Made by a program: the position numbers and the translations under genes. From Pinguiococcus pyrenoidosus (taxonomy: Eukaryota > Sar > Pinguiophyceae > Pinguiochrysidales > Pinguiochrysidaceae), in NCBI GenBank assembly GCA_019677205.1, contig JAAMXY010000665.1:1-64000 (forward strand): 64,000 bases of DNA, in the 5' to 3' direction. The notes under the pieces were generated by a model. That model saw only the letters and a program-made list of their open reading frames with translations. It did not search any database and had not been told where the DNA came from. Shown piece after piece: positions 1 to 10,811 of the stretch (the first letter of the stretch is position 1; each line of letters begins with the position of its first letter).

Positions 1-223
1 TGAGAATCCTTGTGCATTTTGGGGCTTTTTGAGACACACAGCGTCAACACCGCAATAGGTACACACTGGTACTGCGAGTAGACACACTTGCATTGACAAG
101 CAGCCACAGAAGAACTTGCAAGGCACGAGACTTGCGGCTCTTGCACCATAGTTCCGTAGCTTGCCCGCGAGCGGCCGTGCTGTCTTCAGCGGCCGTGCTG
201 TCTTCAGTGGCCTCCTCCGCCTC

Positions 224-290
224 TGAAAAGGAGCGGAAGGAGCGGAAGGAGCGGAAGGAGCGGAAGGGGCGGAAGGAGCGGAAGGAGGTG
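224..290. repeat. 9-bp tandem repeat (GGAAGGAGC-like)
   Basis: About seven imperfect head-to-tail copies of a purine-rich 9-base unit, one copy with a G substitution. It lies in sequence with no supported gene. Confidence 0.8.
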
Positions 291-740
291 GCATGGCGCG
301 ACGCGGAGTTGCGGGACTGAATGGGAAGAGATTCACCGTCTGAAGGAACGTAGTGGAGAGAGCGAGACAGTCCCCATGAGAACTTGACATGGGACGGCAT
401 CAAGCAGAAGCAAGGGTTCGGAGATGCTTCTCTTCAAAAAGAAACCGGAGGACTTGCGCAGGCGAGCGGCACTTGGAACCTGGGTCACGGATACGACATG
501 ATCGATCGCCACGAGGAACGAGAAGGGGAGCTGCCGTGCCCTGCGCAGGGCCGCCGTGTCCATCGCGTGAGCACAGCGAAGCAGAGGGCAGAAACGCCAC
601 TTCGAATCAACGAGCCAGGGAAGCCAAGGCTCGAGAGCAACTTTATTACGTTGTCATCTGCTTGTTGGAAACCCGTACTGATCATTCCCTCCTAGTAAAA
701 ATGATCTGTGTCTGCACCTTCCCCAAAACGAGCAGGAGGA

Positions 741-779
741 GCTCCTGCTCCTGCTCCTGCTCCGGCTCCTGCTCCGGCC
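741..779. repeat. CTCCTG/CTCCGG microsatellite
   Basis: Short hexamer-like repeat with two CTCCGG variants; it would encode a Pro-Ala run if translated, but no gene is supported here. Confidence 0.7.
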
Positions 780-1052
780 ACGTCAAGTCGACCTACCACT
801 ACTTCTCGACCTCGAACAACATGCACTAGTTGGAAAACTTCGCAAGCTGCATCACGCGAACAGTCGGCGTACAGGAGCCAGATCCTGCAGCTTGCCAAAA
901 AAGATCTGGTAACAACTGAGACGAGCAGCACTGCCGACAGCTTTTAAGTGGACTCTCATCCACTGCGCAAGGTCCCGGTGCTAGATCTCTGCATCGTTTC
1001 CTTGAGCGCCTCCAGGGCCTTCTTCAGTCACATTCTCCCGTGGATCAACCTC

Positions 1053-2312
1053 TTAAGGGAGGAAGTAGCGGTAGAAGAAGCCTAGTGCTGGAAAGGTGTG
1101 GTCTTCCATTTCCAACGGAACCCAAGCGATCTGTGCAAGAGCCTCTGCAAAGGTTGCCTCCTCGCCCTCACCATTCAGTATCCACCACAACTCCACATCC
1201 TCGGAAAGCCCTGGACTTAAGATCTGCAGGAGAAAGGGAATGCCAGCCTCATCTGGTAGGTGTTCGCAGGCTAGAATCATCAGACTAATATCGTGCCGCA
1301 GCCTCTCACTGGCAAAGCGCAGGGCGGTGCCGGTCTGCTGCAACGCTAGCTCCGCAATAGCCGCATCATCTCTGAGATGAGGTGGAGCCCATTGGAGCGT
1401 CACTCCGTCGTTCGCCACGGCCCTCTCAACGACTCGGCGGCGCTCGCCTTCATCAGCCAGTTGCTGATACTGCAGTGCGTTAGGGTCTTGGCGCACGGCC
1501 GCCTCGACCACGCTGGCGTCGTTTCTGCATGCTTCATCCGCAAATTGCAGCGCCATCCCATTTTGCTGCACGGCCACCAGAACGATGTAGCGGTCTTGTG
1601 TACAGTTGCCCATTGCATGCCCCAGGGCCAATCCATTATTCTGCACTGCTTCCAGCACGACATCAGGATCTCGGCGTAAGCGACCGAGGGCATACCTCAG
1701 AGCGAATCCGTTGCTTCGCACTGCTTCCAGGACGATGTCGCGGTCACGGCGAAAGCGAGGAGGTGCATGCCTCAGCGCCAATCCAGACTCCGTCACCGCC
1801 GCCATCACGATTCTGCGACTGCGCAAAAGACGCTCTGGCACATGTTCAAGCGTCTCACCATGGCCGCTCACGGCGATGTGGGCGATCCGAGGATCTGCGC
1901 GGAGGGGTTCAGAAGCATACTCGTACGCCTCAGCATTTTGCGTGACAGCCTCCAGGACGATCCGCTCATCGTTTTGATATTGTGCATCTGCGTACTGCAG
2001 ATTTTCACCATCTCGCTGTACCGCAGAGAGAACCAGCTCGCGCGTGTGGCAGCCTCTTAGAATGAATCTTAGGGCGGATCCGCTGCTGCCCACCGCAGTA
2101 CAAGCGATTTGCCAGTCCCTCCTCAACGCCCTCGCCGCAAACTGGATCGCATCGCCATCATTCTGGACAGCTGCGAGCACCACATTGCGGTCGCTCCGCA
2201 GATCGTGGCTAGCGAACTGGAGCTCCCGACCATTCACTCGAACGCGCGCAAGCACGTAGTTTCTGTCCGCCCGCATTTGCTCCGTCGCCAACTGAAGCGG
2301 AATGGGAGCCAT
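1053..2312 (-). CDS. DUF4116 repeat protein
   Basis: A 419-residue single-exon frame from an ATG at 2312. Almost its whole length is a tandem array of about 24-25-residue units with the pattern 'L+.D+.vVLaAV..nG.aLqfA', for example DRNVVLAAVQNDGDAIQFA and DRDIVLEAVRSNGFALRYA. This is the DUF4116 repeat signature, which is common in protists and of unknown biochemical function. About a dozen units are visible. The C-terminal 60 residues (from LPDEAGIPFLL onward) depart from the repeat and may be a cap. The frame stays open upstream of the ATG for some 15 codons, so a further 5' exon is possible. No targeting peptide is seen. The family call is secure; function is unknown. Confidence 0.85.
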   Translation of the reverse strand: MAPIPLQLATEQMRADRNYVLARVRVNGRELQFASHDLRSDRNVVLAAVQNDGDAIQFAARALRRDWQIACTAVGSSGSALRFILRGCHTRELVLSAVQRDGENLQYADAQYQNDERIVLEAVTQNAEAYEYASEPLRADPRIAHIAVSGHGETLEHVPERLLRSRRIVMAAVTESGLALRHAPPRFRRDRDIVLEAVRSNGFALRYALGRLRRDPDVVLEAVQNNGLALGHAMGNCTQDRYIVLVAVQQNGMALQFADEACRNDASVVEAAVRQDPNALQYQQLADEGERRRVVERAVANDGVTLQWAPPHLRDDAAIAELALQQTGTALRFASERLRHDISLMILACEHLPDEAGIPFLLQILSPGLSEDVELWWILNGEGEEATFAEALAQIAWVPLEMEDHTFPALGFFYRYFLP

Positions 2313-4088
2313 GTTCTCGTCATTTTCGATCCTGCGATAGCGACGATTTTTAGTATTACAATTTTCGATATTGACAGGCGATCGGCGATCGGCGATCAGC
2401 GCTGCTCTCGAAATGGGCCTCGCTCATTGGATCACTCCGCCCGGAGGAATCGGTAACCCAGCCATAGCCGAACCTACCCTGGCATCATCTTGGGAATTCC
2501 GGCACCGGCTTCTCCAATCAGATAATATCGTTGCCCGGGAATCCGCGCTATTTGACTCCGTCCTGGAAAATCGAAAACTGATGAGGAATCCCTCGGACCA
2601 ACCGCATTGTGCCCGTCTTCTCGATACATGCACTTAGGATGCGATGCCTGCGCTTCTTATCATCCCAGAAGCAAGCTGCCCTTGCCTCACGATTCCTTGC
2701 TTCCATCTGCCACAAGCAGAACACATCGCCAGTCTGTTCCCTCTCCATTTTAGTCATTCTTAGACAGTAAATCCAACCCAGCCCAATCCCGCCTTCCCAT
2801 TGCGGATTTAATTACTGCAACCTCGCGCGGGCACTGGAGAAAATAAGAGCCCTCCGGCCCCAAAATCCTCCCCGATTTTCGCCCTCGGGCGTGCTCGAAA
2901 TTTGACCCTCCGGCGTGCTGGGCGCGCCCCTCACTGCGCCCCTCGATTTCTCTCCTCTCGAGCCGAATGCTCTCTCCGCGCGCGCGCAACCTTCCTCGCG
3001 GCGTCTCTGATTCTCAATACCCGCCTCAAAGGCGCCCCTAGCGCGCCAAGATCCTTCTCGCACGCGTCAAGAAACCCCGCCTTGCGGCGCATCTAGCTAC
3101 TGGTTCCTTCGCGCCGAAGCGCGCGGAAAGAAGCGCTACTTGACACTTTTCGTACCTCGGTGAGCGAGAATGCAGCGATGCAGAGAGCTGTCGTGGGCTT
3201 GGCGTGGTTTCTTCTCGGGAGTGGGAGCAGAAGGCGAGCAACTTCTTGCGAGGTGTGCGACGCCGAAGGCGACGAGCGACGTGGGCCGGCGGGGGATGGA
3301 GGTTCTGTGGCTGGGGCGCAGTCCGCGCAGTCTGAAGAGCCGAATGAAGAGCCGTCGGAGCTAATTTCATTTTGAAATCTTCTAATTATCACATTGCGCC
3401 TTCTCAGATGTAATGACGCGTCGCACGTATGCGGGCTGGTCACATCATGCTCTCTCTTCTCAACTTGAATGATGCGCCGCACATTTACGAAGGAGATCTC
3501 TCTCCTCTCGATGTTTGAAATTTAGGGGCGGCGCTTCTCTCCACAAGCTTGCCGATTCTTGATCAAGCTCCCTACACGTGCAATAGCAGCGTTTCCCCAT
3601 CATCCGCCGCATTCTCGCGTTCGAGGTACCTTGTAAGTAGGCAAGAGGTACCCGAAGAGTACGAAAGCGGGTGCAATTCATGCATCGATCAGGTTTGCTA
3701 CGCGCTGGTGGTACTCCAATACGTTTGTATTTGCATCGGCGTAAGCGCGTGTGCTTCTCCAGTCTTCGTCGGCCAAGTTTCGATTTTCGTCCTGCCTTTC
3801 TCTCGCATTGGAAGGAAGGATTAGAATGGGCTCCACACCGGAACGATCGCGAAGTAAGCACCCAGATCCTGGTACAGCCCAAGTTGGAAGTTCTGTATGT
3901 CAAATTGAGCCAACCCCAGAGCATCAAGCAATAACCTTGAAATTTTAACTCAAAAACATAATACTCACTCAAAAATGCCATAAAGTATAGTAAGATCAAA
4001 CGGTCCTTCTATCTCGCCATAGATTGCCTTCGCCGCCTCTCTCAAGCTCTCCCCCGCGCTTTCCCTCTCTCCCTCGCTCCATACGCAC
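2313..4088. other. Intergenic, no supported gene
   Basis: About 1.8 kb between the divergent DUF4116 and EF-hand-like genes. It includes a GC-rich part (about 2820-3120) and an AT-richer part (about 3370-3990). The small frames on both strands have irregular composition and match no family I recognise. A 179-codon minus-strand frame at 3460-3999 looks like chance. Confidence 0.5.
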
Positions 4089-4628
4089 ATGCAAAGGCCG
4101 GACAGAGTCGCCGCTGCGGCTGAGAGGCTTCTTGACGCCGTCGGTGAGGCTTGTGGCGCGCTTGGCAAGCGCGCAAGCTGCTAAAGCTCTTGCTTCTGTG
4201 GCAGGTGGAGCGGAGTCGGCGTGGACGTTTCTTCAGGAGCTCAAGAGCTCAGACGTCTTTGCGGCGTTGCCCAGAGAGTTGCCCCTACCAGCGCTGCAGG
4301 TCATACTGGGCGCCTACATGCCCGCGTATGCCCTCGATCCGGCACAGAGAAGCGCGCCTCAGGTACGCAACGTCTCGCCTTCGTGGTGCAAGGGCACGGA
4401 TTGACCAGGCTTTCGCACACGCAGGAGCTATTGCAGATGCTGGGCGAGGACGGTAGCGGCACGGTGGACATCCGCGATCTCCTGAGCGTCCTTGAGACGA
4501 TGGTGGTGGCTAGGCTCAGCAATCCCAAGATGATGTATGTCCGAGAACGGGTCCTGTGCCTCCTGCCGACCATCGACTTGCAGCTTGTTTGTGGGAGGAG
4601 ACAAGCAACAGAAGCGGAAGTTGCGTGA
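4089..4628 (+). CDS. Small EF-hand-like protein
   Basis: Three-exon model 4089-4143, 4205-4362, 4425-4628 giving 138 residues, with GT-AG introns of about 61 bases in compatible phases. The last exon contains LGEDGSGTVDIRDLLSVLE, which resembles the second half of an EF-hand (acidic loop with Gly and a hydrophobic exit helix). The middle exon is helical (SAWTFLQELKSSDVFAAL). Only one partial calcium-loop motif is visible, so calcium binding is uncertain. The last exon may really end earlier at a donor after MMYVRER near 4544, with more exons downstream. Moderate confidence that this is a gene; low confidence in its function. Confidence 0.5.
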
Positions 4629-5037
4629 GGGAGGCGCGCAACAAGAGGCTGCAGCTTGGGTGGGGGGGAGCAAAAGGGGTCATCCACCAGGCATCAAGCG
4701 CCAAGCGTTCTCCGGCTGCCCGTCTCCAGTAGCCTTCTGTCTGTGGGACCAGAAATGGCTGCACATGAGCAACCATATGTGTGCAGAGCCGTTGTCCACA
4801 TGTGTTTCTCTGACGGCGCCGCGCTCCCAAGGGCGACAAGATGATGCTCTTCTGTGGGCTGTGCTAGCAAATGCCTGCAGCAAAAGGGTCTCGCAGAAGC
4901 GTCCAGAACAGTGTCTGTTAGGCAGTCCTTGTCCAAAGCATGGCCAGATTGTCAACATGTTCATGTGCTGTAGGTCTTCTCCGTCGCTTCGTGGGTTAGG
5001 CTTCCATTGATCTTGGCCTTCATCTGCCGCTCATTCT
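4629..5037. other. Short gene-poor stretch
   Basis: About 400 bases between the EF-hand-like gene and the stop codon of the PDE12-like gene. No coding exon could be supported; it may hold 3' untranslated sequence of both convergent genes. Confidence 0.5.
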
Positions 5038-7460
5038 TCATGACAAGGGACGCACGTCGGCGAGAAGCGACACATGGTCCGAGGGCATCACTGGCGACGG
5101 GATGGCGACGTATTCGCTCAGAATGTCTTCGCTTGGCGTCTCGGCAACGCGGAGCACCTCCAGCTCGGATGATTGCACGCAGATATAGTCAAGCACCGCC
5201 TTGAACCTTGTCAAAGGAAACAGCAAAAGAAACAGAGAAAGCAATCGAGATCGAGATCGAGAGAGAGAGAGAGAGAGTGTGAGACAGAGAGAAAGAAACG
5301 AAGAACCGGTGTCAGCAAGGATTAGCTTTGCGGGCGACCTCATCACAAAACAGGCAGCCACGTTGAAAATGAAGGAGAGAAGCAGACGAGAATCACAAGC
5401 GCTTACCCTGGAACAAAATTGGTTGGGAGGCGCCCGACCTTGCTTCCGTCAAAGTAGGCGTCGATGAGGCGGCTTGACAGCGGATTGCGCAGACGAGGTC
5501 GATAGGCCTCGGCTATGGGCAGTTGCCCCTCCACCTCGCTGGCGAGCGCTTCGAAATACCCGCGCAACTCCTTGCGCCTCCAGGCTGCCTCCTCTGCTGC
5601 AGCTTCTGACGCCTCCGCCTCATCCTTCCCTCCCTCGGCGTCTTGGGAAGACGCCGCTTCTGGCGGAGAGGCGGACTCCAAGGCCGTCTTCTCCGGCCCC
5701 GCTTCTGGCTTCGGCTCTGGCGCTGCGTCCGGCTTGGGCTCCGACTTGGGCTCCGACTGTGGCTCCGGCTTGGGCTCCGACTTTGCCTGCGGCCTGGGCT
5801 CCGCATCCGTCTGCGTCTCCGTCGTTGTCTCTTGCTGCGCGGCACTGCGGCGCCGCCCCCATCGAAATTGGTCGAGATACTTCCACACCTCATGATTGGC
5901 CGGCACCGCATAGCCGTTCCCATCCGCCTCCCCCTCGTGGTTCCCCGCCTCAGCCCCTCCGGGTTGCGTCCCGCGGTGTGTCGGCCCCGACGTCAAGATA
6001 TCGTAGGCCGACGTGTCCAAGGACGAGTTCAGGTCGCCCACGAAAACCACCGCGGAGCGCCCCTGCAGCCCCTCGGCGATGCGCAGCTGCAGCTCGTTCA
6101 GGCATTCCAGCACGGTGTACATCTGAATCAAGCGGATGTGGTCCGCCAGCGGATGGTAGTAGAAGTGGCTGTTGGCAATGATGAGGTACTGCAGAGCGTC
6201 CTCCTCCGCGTCGCGCAGTCGCACAACTTTCAGCTGCGAGACCGACGTGATTTTGGTGGTCAGCTGCTCCAGCAGGTCCGGGTACTGCACGAACAAGGGC
6301 AGCAGCTGCTCCGCCACTTTCCGGCGCGTCTCGGGGAAAGGCACGTCCTTCCGGCCCTGAAAGAGGTGCGAATGGAGGAGGTCGTAGCTCAGCTCCGGCA
6401 CCTCCTCGAAGCGCGAAGAGCGGAGAAGCATGGCGCAGCCCTCTTGCCCGTTCCTCTTGGCGCCGAAGGACGCAGTGTACCCTTTGATGGCCGCCAGGGG
6501 CTGCATCGTCTTGTTGAAGAACCAAGGATCCACCTCCTGAAAGCAGCAGATGTCCGTGTCGTAGCTGCTGATCTCCTGCAGCATCAGGTTGAGCCGGTAC
6601 GCCGCGTCGACGCACCGGTTGCGCACCGCGTAGGAGAAGAGCTTCTTCTGCACCTGCGGCTGCCTCGTGTAGCAATCGGCCAGGATGTTGTAGCTGAGGA
6701 TGCGGAAGGCCCCCGCCGGCTTCAGCTGCTCAAGGAAGGCCTCGCGAAAGCCGACCAAAAACGGCGGCGGCGCCGCCTCCACCGCACCGACGAAGAAATG
6801 CGACAGGCACAGCCCCGGCGTCGGCGCGTCCTCGCCCAGCGGCGTCACCTTGAGCCACAGGTGCCCGCCGACGTCCCCTTCGACGGGCCTGTACGTCACG
6901 CCCTCATGCACCGGCAGCCAGTCGTCCGATCCCCTCCGCTGCACGAACCACTCGTACCGCAGTGACGCAGCGTCGGCGGCCTCCACCTCTGCGAAGACCT
7001 CGCAGCCCCGGAGGATCCGCCGGAACAGCGGGCTGACCGAGATGCTCTCCACTCGCGGGGGATTGATCCGGATCGGCCGCAGCACACCATCGCCAACGTC
7101 CAAGTGAGAGGCCCCTGCCCACGCCACCGAATTCTCCAGCGACGAGGGCTGTTCCGGCACCAGCTTGGGTCGGATCGGCGGCCGATTTTTGCCCTTCTTC
7201 TTGCCCCGCTTCTTCTCCAGAGATGCCCCTAGCCGCCGCAAGGTCTTTTCAAGGGGCTCGGCCGCGTCGCGCTCCAGCTGCAGCTTCTGCTGCTCCACCT
7301 GCAGCAGCACCCGGACCTTGTCGGCCTGCAGCAGCACCGTGACGGACGGAACGTCGCCGGGTGCAGCGGCCATGGCGCCGCGGAGAGGCCGAGCGAGCGA
7401 CAGCGCACGCGAACTCAAGGCCGTCAGCGTGGCGAGCAGGCCGAGCGGCGTGCTGCGCAT
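5038..7460 (-). CDS. PDE12: 2',5'-phosphodiesterase 12-like (EEP family)
   Basis: Two exons, 7460-5407 and 5206-5038, spliced across a 200-base intron to give 740 residues. The C-terminal half is an endonuclease/exonuclease/phosphatase domain: FRILSYNILADCYT, CCFQEVD, ANSHFYYHPLADHIRL, VFVGDLNS and, in the last exon, LDYI and MPSDHVSLLADV. These cover the Asn, Glu, His, Asp-Asn and Asp-His active-site positions. Order and sequence fit PDE12, the mitochondrial enzyme that trims 2'-5' oligoadenylate and poly(A) tails, rather than CCR4 (no leucine-rich repeats). The first 30 residues are basic and Ala/Leu-rich, consistent with a mitochondrial presequence. An insertion rich in Glu, Pro and Lys (about 5660-5810) lies between the VFVGDLNS and LDYI motifs and looks lineage-specific. 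Confidence 0.88.
5246..5278. repeat. GA microsatellite inside the PDE12 intron
   Basis: (GA)n tract following GATCGA copies, wholly inside the 5207-5406 intron. Confidence 0.8.
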
Positions 7461-7556
7461 GCCCGCACCTTGCGAGAGCGTCGCTGGCGGCGTTTAGCTC
7501 CCGCCGGTGACAGATGGACATAGTGGAGGACAGATGTCAAGAATAGAAACAAGACG

Positions 7557-7632
7557 GATCCAATCCAATCCAATCCAATCCAATCCAATCCAATCCAATC
7601 CAATCCAATCCAATCCAATCCACATCCAATCC
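7557..7632. repeat. CCAAT pentanucleotide tandem array
   Basis: About fourteen perfect head-to-tail copies of CCAAT (or its permutations), plus two flanking near-copies, in the 289-base gap between the divergently transcribed PDE12-like and IFT22 genes. Each copy is the core of an NF-Y (CCAAT-box) site, so it could be regulatory or simply a microsatellite. Confidence 0.9.
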
Positions 7633-7749
7633 AACGTCTCCGTTCGTGACGGATGGATTCACTCACGGACATCATTCCGTTTCGATATGGAATGACCGAA
7701 TTTCCCGCGTTTCGTCTCGTGGGATTTGAATGCGCCGCCGCCGCTTTGG

Positions 7750-8670
7750 ATGCGCAGCATGGAGGAAGAGCCGCTGAAGATCCTGGTGGTCGGGCCGGAG
7801 CGCTCGGGCAAGAGCAGCATCGTGAACTTCCTCTGCGAGCAGACGTCGGAGCTGTCGGCGGCCACCTATCTCCCGACCGTGGGCTGCAGGTGAAGAGAAG
7901 AGCCACGGGTTCTTTCGGTGTGGCTTCGAAGCGGCATCTGTCAGTGCTCTGTCATCTGATGTGGGGATTCACGCATTTTGCTGAACGTCCTTCCGCAGAA
8001 TCCTGGAGACGGAAAGAGCGGTCTACAACACGCAGGAGGCCGTGCAGGTGCGAGCTGCCCGTGCCTGGCGATCTGAAACTCGCATCTGCGACTGAATAGG
8101 GGCCACCGCGACGCAGATCTGGGATGTCTCTGGCAGACAGGAGTTCGAAGGCTGCTGGCCCGCCATCATGGACGGCGCGGATGGCGTCATGCTGGTGTAC
8201 AACCCGGGCAGTCCTGCCCACGAGACGGAGATTGTGATTTGGTGCGTACTATCTTGATGCGTGGCGACGAGGATGCTTCCTCTTGATGCTTCCTCTTGAT
8301 CTTCCTCTTGGTCTTGGCCAAGAATTTTGAACTCAAGAATCGATGCATCCTTCTTCCTGTCGCAGGTACGACTACTTCGTCCAGGGCCTCAACATCGGCC
8401 ACGACAATTGCCTGGTCCTCGCGCACAGCGGGAACGACGACGGTCCCGACAAGCGCCGGCCGCCCCCTCCAAAGGTGCATGTTCCTCTGGAGCGTTTCGT
8501 TGACTGATATCAAGGGAGCGTGATTTCTCACCAGCTGTCCCCCTTTTGTCGTGCTCGTTGGGCAGCTCGAGGGCATCACCAGGTTGATGACCGACTCGCA
8601 CAGCTCCACCGAAATCCAGCGCACGTTCGACGATCTGCTCCGAAGCATCCTCTCCCGGAGAGGGAAATAG
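7750..8670 (+). CDS. IFT22: Intraflagellar transport protein IFT22 (RABL5)
   Basis: Five exons: 7750-7889, 7999-8047, 8117-8241, 8366-8474, 8566-8670, giving 175 residues. The N-terminus LKILVVGPERSGKSSIVNFL is a small-GTPase P-loop (GPxxSGKS). Exon 3 carries IWDVSGRQEFEGCWPAIMDG, matching the IFT22 'ELWDCGG..FESCWPA' block in which the Rab DTAGQE is degenerate. Exon 4 has YDYFVQGLNIGHDNCLVLAH. This fits IFT22/RABL5, an atypical Rab-like subunit of the IFT-B complex moving cargo in cilia. There is no C-terminal prenylation cysteine, as expected. Two in-frame ATGs (7750 and 7759) are equally possible starts. It shares its upstream region and the CCAAT array with the PDE12-like gene. Confidence 0.9.
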
Positions 8671-8871
8671 AGCTCGGGAGCCCCTGACGAAGCGCTGGAC
8701 GGCCACAAGAATGACGGATAGATTGGCGTTGGGTTGTTGCACTCGTGCGATGCTCTCAGCCCTAGGGAAAGACGCATCGCATGTCAACTCAACTACTATA
8801 GGAAAAAGAATAATATAATTGAACGATTGACTACATAATCTACATAATGTTTCTCACGATCTGAAACAATT

Positions 8872-10542
8872 ATGAAACGTCTTCGAGACGCGATTTTCGA
8901 TCTCATGACCCGAGGCACTTATCTACCTATTCCAGAGCAAAATACCGAGTCTCTTGGGAACGAAGGCAAATTGCGGGTCTCTCCCGCGCGAACGGCGGTC
9001 AAGATGACCGACATCACTCAGGAATTCCTAGATGTGGTGCGCGAGCAGAGCTTGACCATCATCCCCAACTTGGACGCGCGGCGCGAGCGCCCGGCGGCCG
9101 CGGCGGTGGCGAGTTTGCGGGAATTCCACGCAGCGGCCGCGGACATTGGCGCCAAAATCGGCTTCACAAGCCGCAAGATCAGCCAGCTCATCTCCCTCGT
9201 GCGCCAGACGACCATGTTCAACCATCCGGAGGCGCAGATCAACGGACTGGTCCACTCCGTGCGAGAAGACATCACGTCTCTCAATGCGCAGATGGAAGCC
9301 GCGCAGGTGAAGGGCCTTTTCACGGCGATTCTCAAGACCTTGCGACAGCCTGTGGATCGTCAGACGACGTGGCAGAGGGGGCGGAAAGGGTTGTGAAGAG
9401 AAAAAGCGAAAAGCGGAAAGCGAAGAAATGTGAACGCGAAAAAAGTGCACAGTTCTCAAATGCTCTTCCTTTGTAGGCCTTTGTAGAGGACTTGAAGACC
9501 AGGAAGGCGACGAATGCGCAGGGGGCGCAGCATAGTCTCAACGTGGTAAGTGTTCGCGATGGAGACGCTGCTGCGCAGAGGGGGTTTTGTGGACTGACGC
9601 TGCGACAACACAGGTCAACGCTCTGCGAAACGATCTGAGCTCCACGGCAGCGACGTTCAAGGATGCCTTGCAGAAGCGCACAGACAGCCTGAGACAACTG
9701 CAGAAACGGGAAGGGGAGGTACGAAGCCCATCGCAGGAATTAGTGCTGCTCAAGGCCGACTCTGATGAGAAAATCGCCCAAAGGTTGGCGTGTCCACGGC
9801 GGACCAAAGCGTGCTGCTGCTGGGCGCTCCCACGGTGTACAAACCGATCTCCAACGCGCTGCCGAGACCAGCAGGGGTGGCCCCGAGCGGTCGAGGTATG
9901 CATATTCTAGGAAGACGCAGAGGCTTCTCCTTCCGAACGTCGCCACGGCAGCAAGACGGAGCTTGCTGCCTTGCCAGTTCGCCATCCTCACTCGCCTTCC
10001 TCGCAGATGAACTTGCTCCGTTGCCGAGTCCATGGGCAATGCCGGCGGATGGCCCGTTGGTGACGCAGCAGCAACAGATGGAGCAGGTGCAGCTCATTCC
10101 AGATCAGAGCTATCTGGAGTCTCGGGCAGCGGCTATGACAGAGGTAGAGACTCAAGTGCAATGCGGCCGCTTCGAAAGACGGTGAAGAAGTCGTCGTGCT
10201 GAAGCTGCTCTTTTCCACCACCTCCTTGTTCCAGGTTGAGGGATCCATCACGGAATTGAGTCAGCTTTTCAATCGATTAGCAACGATAATCAGCGATCAA
10301 CAAGAAGCTGTGGAGCGAATTGTAGACAATGTGGACTTGACGGCGGAGAACATGCAGATCGGGCAGGTAAGAAGCTGTGGTTCCGCCCGCCAGCCGGCTT
10401 CCTGCCCGCGCTGATTGGCGTCGTTCCCTAGGCACAACTCTTGCGGGCGCTGCGGACAAGGTTTTCGGATCGAAACCTCGTGGTGAAGGTCTTCAGCATC
10501 TTCATCCTCTTCATCGTCCTGTTTATCGTTTTTGTAGCGTAG
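8872..10542 (+). CDS. STX5: Syntaxin-5/Sed5 Qa-SNARE
   Basis: Seven exons: 8872-9306, 9477-9545, 9614-9718, 9784-9895, 10007-10143, 10235-10366, 10432-10542, for 366 residues from the upstream ATG or 322 from the ATG at 9004. From the second ATG the protein starts MTDITQEFLDVV, like the STX5 'RTQEFL' N-peptide that binds Sly1-type SM proteins. Helical Habc segments follow. Exons 5-6 hold the SNARE motif: QLIPDQSYLESRAAAMTEVE joined to ITELSQLFNRLATIISDQQE, with the zero-layer Gln in SQLFNRL. It ends with a membrane anchor, VFSIFIFLFIVLFIVFVA, with no lumenal tail. It should mediate ER-Golgi and intra-Golgi fusion. The 44-residue extension begins MKRLRD and may give a second isoform. Confidence 0.92.
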
Positions 10543-10811
10543 AGAGCCTCGGTCGACAAGCGAAGAAACAAGAGACCGAAGAAGTACATCCCTTGCAGCT
10601 TTACCACGCCTGCCTGCATCACCGTTCCCGCCTATTGGGGGGCCGAAAGAGGGATGATACGGCGAGGCTTTCACTCGTCCTATCTCCCTTCTTCCATTGC
10701 AGTTTCGCTAAGAAGCGCACGCACCATGCTCTGGGAGTGCTCCCTTGTCGCGTTTCCTTTCATGACGAGAAGCAGCACCACAACCGCCTGCCGCGCGCCT
10801 CAACGCGCGTC
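10543..10811. other. Intergenic
   Basis: 3' flank of the syntaxin gene; no coding exon supported. Confidence 0.5.

Larger units (their letters stand above)
1..1052. other. No supported gene; low-complexity sequence
   Basis: Reading frames here are short, overlap on both strands and resemble no family I know. The stretch holds a 9-base purine-rich tandem repeat near 224-290 and a CTCCTG-type microsatellite near 741-779, which account for the low-complexity peptides they encode. Confidence 0.5.

Noticed and set aside
3460-3999. A 179-codon minus-strand frame
   Set aside because: Irregular composition, no domain, no splice support; likely chance in AT-richer DNA.
5643-6965. A 440-codon plus-strand frame opposite the PDE12-like gene
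   Set aside because: Antisense shadow; Arg/His-rich, no family, and the minus frame carries the EEP active site.
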